The position numbers and the translations under genes were made by a program. Positions 49,270-59,375 of a stretch of 64,000 nucleotides of DNA are shown here, piece after piece (position 1 is the stretch's first letter; each line of letters begins with the position of its first letter). The stretch lies in the NCBI GenBank assembly GCA_013396915.1, contig VWZL01000315.1:721885-785884 (forward strand), written 5' to 3'. The notes beneath the pieces were generated by a model. The model did not search any database. It was given only the letters and a program-made list of their open reading frames with translations, and was not told the DNA's origin. The stretch is from Stercorarius parasiticus (Eukaryota; Chordata; Aves; Charadriiformes; Stercorariidae).

Positions 49270-51130
49270 CCTATCCAGTGAGCGCATTATCAGCCAAGGC
49301 TGGCAGCTCTTCCACGTGCAGTGCCCAATAGCACAGGACATGAGCAATCCTTCATTGCAGAAATCCACGATATGTCATCAAAGATCTTATCATCAAGGAG
49401 CTATTTGCTCTTCAGAGCGGAAGCGTGCAGTTATCTTCAAATATTCAAGAGGCGTGTTGCCCACATCCCTTCGGAACAAATGGAAACAGATGGAAACCTC
49501 AACACGAGAAGAGGCGCGCTTGCCAGAGTGGCTTTTTCTCATCCAGACGCACATGTTCAGCGTGGTGCTCAGGCAGCATTGAACAGTGGGTGGGCCACGG
49601 GACCAGCTGCTACTACTTTGGGAGCAAGGATTATTGTTTTTTTTAGCTCAGGCTGAAGAAGTTGTCATTTTAAGGTCCCGAGGTCAGTGCTAATCTCAGT
49701 GACACCCTGAAAAGCACAGCATCCTCTATTCACAGAGAGAACGGGCTCTGCAGAAAATGGCAACAGCGCCCTTGCACATGCTTAGAAACCCAGTTAAGAC
49801 CCACACCATGTACCTCTTAGGGCCTGTTGCATCTCTCTGCCCTATAACTGTTGCATCGTGCATGTGGCATAAAAGGGACTGGCTCAGGGGACGAGCAGGT
49901 CCAAAATATCCTGCATGCAAGCAGAGCTGAGACAAACACAACTGCAGCACACTCTCTACTACTGTACAGGGGTCTGCCTCTCACCGTTTAGTGGAACAAA
50001 GTCAGGACACAATAAAATGGCATTTGCTCCATTGACCTGTAAATCTTCATCCAGAAATTTGCTGTGCTAGCATGCAACTGAAACGTGTAACCGCACTGTG
50101 GACAAGCACTGTGGACTGAGCAGTGCTCAGCTGCCAGGTGAACCTAGAGAGCACCCAAATCCTGCAGACTTCACATTAAAACATATCGTAGATTGGAGAT
50201 GCCCTGTCGATGCAAGAGACATTGCGGTGGCGGTTTTGCAATTCATGCAGACCTCTAGGTGTGTGCGCCACAGGAATGAAATGCAACCACCCTCGTGGGG
50301 TACATTTTAACGCTGCACAGGTTGCAGAAGGCAGTATGAAGCCCAAGGCAGCGCTGAACAAAACGCAATGGCTTTTTTCAGTACAACTTCTGGTAAGTAC
50401 ATTGATACTGCAGTCAAAAGTAGTGTCTGTGCTGCCAGGTTCTGATTAACTGGATGGCTAAGCAGGATGGAGCTCTAATCATCTGTGAATTCCGTGAGAT
50501 CATCAACATCTCTAATCATCTGAAAACTGACCAGCGTCTCTGACCAGTGCTGCAGGCAGCTTCCCTGCGTCCCTCTCAGCACTGGAGCCAGCCCTGCACC
50601 AGTCCAGGTATGTTTGCAGGAGCTGTCATTACACATATCCTGTATCTTGTTTCCTTGATACAGTCCTCTATAAATCAGTCAGAAGCGTAATAAAAAAAAA
50701 TATTATTACAGTGAAAATGCTGTAAAATTCTTGTCTTTAAGACATTTCTTTGGCTCCGTGCGCACGTCGGAAGAATAAGCCATGATATCACCTTTGCTTT
50801 GGACTCTCAAAGGTGCCTAAGGCAATCAGGCACTGGACACACGTTGATTTACTTTGGGCACACCTCGCACACCTTTGAAAAACGCCAGTTCTTGTGCTTT
50901 TCCAAGCAGATGTGTTCCCCTGGGAACGTGACCGTGCTGGGAAAGGCACTGGCTTTACACCCCTCGCTGTCTCCCAGCGCAGGTTTGCAGTGCCCTTACA
51001 CCGCTCAGTGAGAGCCAACTGCGCCATTCCAGTAAGCTACCTTTTCTAATTACTCTGCTGGTCTGTACACATTGCAGAAGTGTATCAGCGCTGAGGTTTT
51101 CGTGGTAAGCTGGGAGAGGAGTTAACAGCA
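49270..51130. promoter_or_regulatory. CpG-retaining region, possible regulatory or exonic DNA
   Basis: By hand count about 49 CpGs occur in ~1.86 kb (2.6 per 100 bp) against roughly 1 per 100 bp in the next 750 bp. They cluster at 49.42-49.60, 50.16-50.40 and 50.76-51.10 kb. Within it, 50322-50392 has an acceptor (ACGCTGCACAG) and a CTG/GTAAGT donor and contains an ATG followed by MKPKAALNKTQWLFSVQLL, which looks like the start of a signal peptide. 50580-50607 is a 28-bp piece with a pyrimidine-rich acceptor and a CAG/GTATGT donor. No protein is recognised. It could be a promoter-proximal region, a non-coding transcript or simply slowly decaying CpG-rich DNA. Confidence 0.25.
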
Positions 51131-54100
51131 TGCTACTAGCACTATCTAACCTCAGTTGTTTTATCCCAACATGGCTGTGGTTTGGTCTTCAAACAAGCCG
51201 AAAGATAAGCAAATATCTGATATGACCCTTCTTGCATCATGTATATTTTATGAAAGCAAACAGCACTGTGTAATGTTGTGATTCACACCTCACTGCTGAA
51301 TACCCAACAGAGTAATCACTTCACCAGAACAGGTGTTGCACATGCTTTTATTCCTCCCCAAAATGAACAACAAATATGAACAACCATGAGGGAATCCCAT
51401 GCAGAGGTGGCTGGGGACAGAGAGGGAGGTCTTTGCTCTCCCTACAGCCAAAATATCCTCCAGAGGATCCTGTGTTGGCTTTGCTCCAGTTCTCACAGGC
51501 AGGTAACCAGACAAAAGTCAGACGAAGGTTATATAGCTGTAGACCTAGAAGTCAGTTTTTCTGATTCCTGTTCCCTGTTTAACAGGGGCACCCTATCTTC
51601 CTTGTCACTAGCACCTCAGAGTTACATTTCCATAATTGTTCATTTGGTTTCTTCTTAAAATAATGCATGGACTACGGAAACAGAAGAATCTTATTTCAGC
51701 GAAGCATCTCATTGCAAAGGCATCCTGGAAAAAGCAGAAAAAGGCAAAAAACGTCATTCACGTCATTAGCAGAATCACACAAGTCAAAAACTAAAACCAA
51801 TTGCGCATAGTGCTCAGCTCCCTTGAGACCTGACATTTAAATCTCATATATATTTCCTGCAAGTCTTACAAGAGCTTCTTAAAAATATGCTCGTCTGCTG
51901 CTAAGTGATGAAGCACCAAATCCAAGCCATACACACCAAGAATCTTAAACCAACTCTTAGTATTTGCTATTCGAAATAATTTTAAATTAAGAAATGAAAA
52001 TTTGAGTAAGAGACACACTGAGCCAAGGTTACTAATAAAATTTTTCTAAACTTGCATTTAGGTGTCAAAACATCTGGAGGAGAACTATAGGGCAGAAATA
52101 AAATACTCTTTTGTTTTGAGATGGACTTTCAGGATCCTAAGGTCCTGAAATGCCACTGAATTCCACTAAACCAGTCATGTTTCTCTTTTAAAAGTTATAG
52201 AATTTTAAATTATGTGCAGTTTATAAGGAGTAGGACATTGTTACAGTGCCAGCGCTTTTCCCTTAAAAGCTTATCCTGACTAAATGAAATTTGTAACCCA
52301 GAAAGGATTTGCCAAAGAAAGGCTCTTAAAGATTTAAATAATAAAAATGTTGAGCAATTCTTAGGTCTGTTCTTAAGTCACAAAGTGGGACAGCTTAAGC
52401 AGACACAGGAGACTTGTACATTTTAATAAGCACAATTGCCTAGATAAAAGGGTAGACACCACGAGTTTCCAAACTGCAACCCTATCACCTGCTAATGTGT
52501 GGTCTCAGCACTGTATTTTTGGTCCTTTGGAAACAGCTGCAGACCTGTGCCAATTCATCCTTTTGTTTTAACTTTCTCAAATTTATTGCAGTACCAAAGT
52601 ATTAGTCCATCATTCTGGGAAGCTATATTATCATTTCCTTTCATTCGGCCATGAGTAATTCTGTTTGTTAGCTGGAGTTCTCTCTCAAGTTAATCCTCTG
52701 CAAAATCAGAAACAAGCTATTTTACTGCTTTTGATCGGTGTGCTCCTCAAGCACTTTACTAGTCCAACCCCACCAACATCTTTCAGAAATTAGCTGTGAT
52801 GAACTAGCTTTGTTGTGAGCTGCATTACTGAGAAATGTAATGGCATGCTTACATTTTCAGCTGCTTTGGATAAAAGTTTAGCACACAAACTACCCATTCA
52901 GGAAGTAGAAATCGCCCTCTGTGCCCACTTTGTGCCTTGTGAGCACATAATGCACCTTTCATCGCTATAGAGCTAGAAGAGAGTGAGCGGCAAAACATAC
53001 CTTGGTGAGGCTACCATCTGGCAGCTTCTGAATTTAAAAACATAAAAAGAAATGGCTATTCTGAATGAGAACTGAGATCATTTATCCCAATGTCCAGTCT
53101 CTGACAAGCAGTCAGGACAGATGCTCACAGGAAAAAGCGTAAGACACAGAATAAGCATGATGGTCTTGTTCCAGTTTGCATCCAGACCATTGGCTCTGTC
53201 CTTGTCTCCACCCTTCAGGAGACCATTTCTCCTTTTGGCCTCCAGGACATCTTGCAGCAATAAGCTCAATAAACCAACTACGCACTACTGTGAAAAACTT
53301 TTCCCTTTTTTTTTCTTTGGCTTCATAATCCCACTAGGCACCCCCTACTGCTTGTGTTTTGACAAAGAATATTTACCCTTTCCCTATCTGCCTTCCCCAT
53401 ACTATTTAGGATTTTATAGCCTCCTGTGATAACCCTTCCCAATCCCATTTGTCTGTTTTCCAAAACTTATGAAAATTGATGTATTTAAACTTACTTTCTG
53501 CAGGGATTGCTTCAGTCCTTGCTCTTCACTTTACCTTTGCTAGTTTTGCTGTATTCAAGAAGTGATAATCGGAGGCGTGTGCTATATTATTTAAATTATA
53601 TTGCATTGTATTATACTATATTATGTTATATTATTCCTATCTAAAAGGAGTTATGAGATATACAGAGGCCAAAAAATGCTCTGTTCATTCCCTGCCCCTT
53701 TCCCAGTAATCTCTAATAGCCTATTTGCCTTTTTGACTGCTGCTGAGTGCTGAACCCGTATTTTCATATACCACAACCCAACAGTCACAAGGTTTACCTT
53801 GAAGGCAGTCAAATCCCTAATTTAAATATCCCATTGACTTCAAAGCGTCTCAACAAAAGAACAAACGTGCAATGGAGTGAATCTGTTCCTGAAGAAAAGA
53901 CTGAAATCTGACCTGCACATCTCTTAGCTCCTGTTCAAATAGCTCATGTTGGAAAGTGGAAGAAGGGCTATTTTGCGTAGAACTGAATTTAACCCCAAAT
54001 AGTTTGAATCGTCAGACAGTTCCAGCCAGCATGAATTCAGCAAGAAAGACTGATTCATTTATTTAACTTTAAAGGGTCAGAAACGGCGCACTTTTGGCAG

Positions 54101-54924
54101 ATAGAAATGCTTTTTGCTCGTTCTGACTATAAACAAACTGTTCTAGGACAGGAGGAAGCACTCCCTACCTCCACTTTTTTTGTTCCTGATGGCTTCCTGC
54201 AGATCTGCATGGCTCTCAAACACAGAAATTATACTGCAGAGCACAGAGATATATTGCCTGGGAGGGACCTTAAGATGAATGAGTTCAATCAATAAAATAT
54301 TTTAAACAGAGTTCAGTTGTATGTGTTGTGATAGGGAGATGAACATTTGGAAGTGGACCCTAAAATAATCTTAAAATTACACATACTTAATGGTTTTAGC
54401 TATTAAAACATATTAAGAATTATTTAAGCAAGTAAAAATATGCATTTGTGGAATTTCTAAGCTCTAAAACGTTATGTACAAATTAGAGCAACTGACTTAA
54501 AGAAAAAACAACTCCTAATGACTGCCTCAAATCAAAGAAGTCTTGATCTTGCCTGGAACTTCAATGTGCTTGCAAATATAACGAATCAATTAATCACAGC
54601 CCAGGTTACAGGTTTTATTTAAAAGGCTGTTTAAGAACATACCTCATCGGCTGGCACCTGGGGAAAGCTACATAGCAAACTCTGATATTGAGCCACACAA
54701 AAGCAGCCCATCAGTTCTGCAGAATGCTTCTGCTGTGAAAAAGTGCATCGCATACTCGCATCATGACTGTTCGTGTGGAAACCAAAACTAGTGCTTCTGA
54801 AACCCTCGTGATTATTGCACACACTCCTCTCTTTCCTGTATGCCTCACAGTCACATCTGTATCTTCCTCAGTATGGACAACCAGACTGTGCTGCTGTGCC
54901 ACCTGTGTTTTCAGCACAGTGATT
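51131..54924. other. Gene-free stretch
   Basis: No gene recognised. 51.7-52.8 kb is AT-rich unique DNA. A minus-strand 27-bp piece at 53001-53027 sits between a strong acceptor (TTATGTTTTTAAATTCAG) and a strong donor (AAG/GTATGT) and reads KLPDGSLTK. It is reported as a finding, not called. 53587-53640 is AT-only low complexity. Confidence 0.5.
53587..53640. repeat. AT-rich low-complexity patch
   Basis: Irregular TATTATATTGTATTATAC-like sequence, nearly free of G and C, without a strict period. Confidence 0.8.
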
Positions 54925-54945
54925 CTTTTTCTTTCTTTCTTTCCT

Positions 54946-55001
<56 letters not shown>

Positions 55002-55006
55002 TTCTC

Positions 55007-55037
<31 letters not shown>

Positions 55038-55236
55038 CTCTTTCTCTCTTTTTCTTTCTTTCTTTCTCTTTCTTTCTCTCTTTCTCTTTCTTTCTCTCTT
55101 TCTTTGTCTCTCCCTTTCTCCCTTTCTCTTTCTCTCTTTCCTTCTTTCTCTCTCTCTTTCTCCCTTTCTTTCTCTCTCTCTCTTTCTTTCTCTCTTTCTC
55201 TCTCTCTTTCTCCCTTTCCCTCTTTCTCCATTCCTC
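54925..55236. repeat. Long polypyrimidine microsatellite, (CTTT)n to (CTCTTT)n
   Basis: About 310 bp that are almost entirely C and T on the plus strand. It starts with near-perfect CTTT units (about 54930-55002) and then becomes a mixed CTTT/CT/CCCTTT array, ending before ATTCCTCCCG. The plus frames give Phe/Leu/Ser repeats and the minus frames give Lys/Glu/Arg repeats, up to 247 codons. These are translation artefacts of the array and not genes. Homopurine-homopyrimidine tracts of this length can form intramolecular triplexes and are length-variable. Confidence 0.98.
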
Positions 55237-58200
55237 CCGTCTCTGACACACTAGGATGCACCTTTCAGCACTGCCAGGTTCATTGGCAAAAGTTGTTCCC
55301 AAATTATCATCTAGAGATGGACCCAGACTACCAAATCTACACTGACACCACAAAACCTTCAGATTTTAGACCCAGAGCCCTTATTTGGATCCATGGCTGC
55401 CGTGCCCTTCTACACCTGAAGGTTGCTCTAATGTTGCCGTGGCCCTCTGTGGTTCCCCACACCTTTTCACTGACCACGTGGCCCCACACATATCGCGCAT
55501 GCAGTAAGAACTTAAGTGACATAAAGCAGAGCTATTCTGACAGGTCTGGCATCACACCCTCCCCTTCTGGTGAAAATATTTGACTGGAACTTTCTTGTAA
55601 AAGACTGATCATTTCTCACGCACATCACCGAGTCCTCAGCTCCATGTGTCAACAGAGGAGAGAAAAATGAAGGGTTCTTTGTGCATTTATTGTTCTGCTG
55701 ATTGGTGACAAAAATAAAGCAAAACATTCCTGAATACTCTCACACAAGATTTACAAGAAGACAACAGTAACTGCCTGCGGAGAATAATTAAACAAGGCCC
55801 ACAAAACTTTTGGGGATAGAAGACTGTCACAGCTTGTCTTTAATTTTGCTCATGACCTTGCATAGTTTTGTTAACTAATTGTGTTATTGGCTTAGGAATC
55901 TCTGATGTGGCATTAATTTGGGGACTGTGGAAAAGTGACAATCATCAGAGCCACAGCAGATGTGGCTGAATAGCTCAAGTCACAGGCTGCAAAAAAAATG
56001 ATATTTCTTATTGAATACTGTCCAACAAGAGTGGGAGCGCATCCCTGCACACAGGAAAGGGTGAGCTTTCATTGCAGATGAACAAGAGAGAGAAAACACC
56101 AAGTAATACTGGTGCACTTGGTGCACCGCACTAAGACCGAGTTATTCCATAGGCAGCAAAATTAACAGACTCCCATTTGCTATGGGGCTGCATCCACCAT
56201 CCCCAGCAGCTGGTGCCCCCACCGTGAAGCGGATGGTCCCCCCTGGGATTGAAGCAGCCCGGCTGTCCGTGCGTGGGGCTTCAGGATGTGGGGTGGGGGG
56301 CAGTGGGGCGGCAGCACCCCAGGGAGTTGGTGGAAGGGTGTGGGCAGAAGCAGCATGGCTGGAGGGTGAGACCCACACAGCCCCCCAAGCCCCCAACAGC
56401 TTTTCTAATGCTTTGAGGAACAACCACAACCTCGGTTAGTGCTTCCACTCCCTCTCCCTACCTGTGAGCTGACTCTGCCCACTTGCAGCCCACTGCAGGC
56501 ACCCCAAGAGAGGCCCCTGTAGCCCTGCAAACACCTAATTTAGCTCATCAGGTCTCTGGTTGCAACCACACAAGCCTTATCTGACCTCCCCTGGCCAACA
56601 GTCCCACAACGACTCAGTGGAGTCGTCCTTCATGGAGGGAAAACAACTTAATTCATTTCTGGTACAAAATAAAACAAACACAGCATTGTTTGCAAATAAG
56701 CTGTCATTTCTCTCCCATGGGATTACACTATGTTTTGAAGGGGATGTTGACGTTTAAAAGGAAATTGTATGTATATGCATGTGTGTTTGCGTATATATTG
56801 TACACACACACCCCTCTCACTATGAGCACTGTTTCTCAGAGCATCATGTATACGAATAACAGCATTTTGTTTAACTACAGCAAACCAAGCCGCATAGCAG
56901 AGTTTTATTGCAGGAGATCGCCAGGATTTTAGTATTTCATTTGTTTCTGGTGATATAACCAAGATGCTACAGAGTATCTCAGAGCGGCCCTCAGCCTCTG
57001 CTCATGGCAGAGTTCAAAGCATCTGTTTGTGGAATCAAGCTTCTAGCTTGCATGGAAAAATTGTTCTTTCCTTCTTCTAATTATTGTAAAGAAGATTTGA
57101 GTTTAGTACAGCTGGAAACCAGAAGGAAAGTAAAACAAAATACAAAATCATCACAGTTATTTTTCATATAATCTTGGGGTTTTCAGGCCAACCTTATGGT
57201 GGCAGGGAGAGGCAGATGGCAGGCTGTTAGGTGGTAGCAAAGCTGCTACCTTTGCTATTCACAAAAACTTGTGAATAAGTTTTCAGCAATTCTGCCTTTT
57301 CTAGAAAGATCTCGAGGCAGTGCTAATTTTCTCTGGTCCAGCAGGAGATGGCAGAAGAGTCTTGCCTGTCACGCAGACCTTGACAGCAGAGGCCAGTCCG
57401 GTGGTGCCTCATCTCAAGAAGAAGGGAGAAGTCATCCCCACAGGGTGCCAGGGCATGGAGGGGTTTCCCTCACCAGGCCAGGAGCCGCAGAAAGGAGCCA
57501 GGCAGCCGTTTGCCACTGGAGCAGCATCCCATGGAAAACCACATGCCCACCTGTCTCTTGGTTTGTTTTTTTTTTGTTGAGAACACCATGGTACCACCAA
57601 GTCATTGCAGTGCTTCAAGTGTCTGCAGAGAACTGCTGCCCTCGGGGCTTTGCACCATTGCTGAGGGAGCTCAGGCATCACACTGGGATTTCAGAGGCTT
57701 GGGAATTGCCAGGCCAGGACACTAGGGACTTTTCCAGACGCAAGGCAGTACGTCTGCAACCAGTGACAACAAGCTGACCTCTGGGACAGAGGGACATTTT
57801 GCACACGTGATCTGTGCTACCAGGCTGTTAGCATGCTGCAGAATTAACCACCAACAACACTGGTGGTAAAAGAACCCCTCAATGGGCATTTTGTTACTTG
57901 TAAAACCAAAGTTAGAAGTATGCAAAGATGGGAATCAGTTGCACTTCACATGCAATTAGGTTTTAAAATGCTGAGGAGCTCAGCGGTGGCGTTTTTAAGC
58001 AGTGTTTGAGGCTGTCAGGGGCTCTGAGAGTTACTATTCACCTACTGTTGTCTCCTCCACTCGCTGGTGTTGGGCTTTACTTGGCACCAGGAACATCCCA
58101 GCTCTGCGGACTTGAACCACGGTGTTAATGTAACATGCTATCTATCCTTTGTCTTGATGACCAAAAAGCGCAGAGGTAACGATAATACATTTGTACAATT

Positions 58201-58591
58201 GCATTAGGGGAAAACCAATTTATTGCAAGGCAATCTTTGAGGGAGACATTATTGAGAAAGAAGACATCAGAAGAAATACACATCTAAATACAAGCGTAGA
58301 TGAAATGCAATAGCCACAGTTACCATTCAGAGGATCTGAAGCTTGCCAACAAGCAAAACCACAATAAATGGCTTATAAAAACGAATCTCTGTAAAGCTTA
58401 AAAAAAAATGTACATTACCATTATGTTGTGGTTAATTCTCAGACAATACTGCAACATAACAGTGAAGTGTTACTTCCTGTCATTTAAAGGGAAAGAAACC
58501 CAAACACCAAGAATTCTTCAAGCTAAGGAATGCAGACATACATCATGTCTGCAAGAATCATAAAAAGATCAAATGTAATATTTTCTTTCAG
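55237..58591. other. Gene-free stretch
   Basis: No gene recognised. 56180-56430 is GC-rich with a G-rich run at 56290-56324. Frames at 57271-57777 (168 codons) and 56142-56439 have no motif. A (CA)-like run of ACACACACA lies near 56801. Confidence 0.5.
56290..56324 (+). other. Potential G-quadruplex run
   Basis: Runs of 4, 6, 4 and 3 G are separated by loops of 1, 4 and 13 bases, inside a GC-rich patch. This meets a loose quadruplex rule; the last loop is long, so stability is uncertain. Confidence 0.4.
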
Positions 58592-58682
58592 TGCAGACAA
58601 CTGCTTTGAGATTTTCCATTCAGACAGCCTTGAAAACCGCCTCCAGCATTTGCCAATTACTACTGACAAATACCATTTGGTA
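58592..58682 (+). CDS. Candidate coding exon, unrecognised (weak)
   Basis: A 91-bp piece lies between a good acceptor (AATATTTTCTTTCAG) and a GTA/GTGAGT donor. In one frame it is open throughout and reads ADNCFEIFHSDS followed by LENRLQHLPITTDKYHLV, entering with one base of a split codon and leaving in phase 0. The composition is protein-like, but the piece is short and belongs to no family I know. The frame also runs on for ten codons past the donor before a stop. A phase-compatible candidate follows at 59258. Confidence 0.2.
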
Positions 58683-59257
58683 GTGAGTGATGTTTTAAGT
58701 GAAATAAAACAGTGAAGAAAACTGAACATGATGAAAGGATTTTTTTTCTCCCTCTGAAGTGACTGTAAGTTATATATTCACAAGGTAGGGTTTACGCTTC
58801 CTGCCAGTGACAAATTCCATGTGATGTTGAGCGCGGAGGTGAAGTTTGTTTGACAGTAATAGGAAAGGAAGACAAAACTCGTTTTCATGTTCTTTTAAGC
58901 AGTCAGATATTTTCTAGCTATAAACAAAGGAGGAGTTGCTAGTACCTCTGTTCCACATCATTCTTCGTAATGTAAGTGCACTAATGGAGAGAATGATTCT
59001 CAAATATTGAAGTGGTCAGAGTGCAAAGAGGGCATACAGTGGAGCTTTCTGTCAGCGGCACTTGATTTACATATAAACTGCAACCTGCAACCAGAAATAA
59101 CCAGCATATACCATATTTTTAAAAATATTTATCAGTCATGGAGAGCCTCAAGACAGGCAAAAATAGCTCAAGCTATATGACTGGAGGAGGCATTTAAAGA
59201 ATTATTTAAATAACCAACTGTTAGTCCTCTTTTGACCTTTTCTCCTTTTAAATACAG
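58683..59257. other. Stretch between two candidate exons, no gene recognised
   Basis: Unique AT-rich DNA. It would be an intron of 575 bp if both neighbouring candidates belong to one transcript. Confidence 0.4.
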
Positions 59258-59375
59258 GATTGTTGTCCATTTAGCTCTACATTTACTACCGAAGACTGTC
59301 AGGAGTATCTGTCTCAGGTCTTTGTATCATGGTATCTGCTCACCTCTCTCTAACTCTGTACCCCACCAGAGGCAG
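59258..59375 (+). other. Candidate exon with strong splice sites (weak)
   Basis: A long pyrimidine tract (TTTGACCTTTTCTCCTTTTA, then AATACAG) and a CAG/GTAAGT donor bound 118 bp, among the best site pairs in the window. Read in phase 0 from the 58592-58682 candidate it gives DCCPFSSTFTTEDCQEYL and meets TAA after about 32 codons. In the next frame it stays open throughout (…HLALHLLPKTVRSIC…), needing two bases from an upstream exon. Neither translation is recognised. A non-coding exon is equally possible. Confidence 0.22.

Noticed and set aside
54763..55583. Long open frames of 116-247 codons across the pyrimidine microsatellite on both strands
   Set aside because: They are translations of the CTTT/CT array (Phe/Leu/Ser or Lys/Glu/Arg repeats) and have no independent coding evidence.
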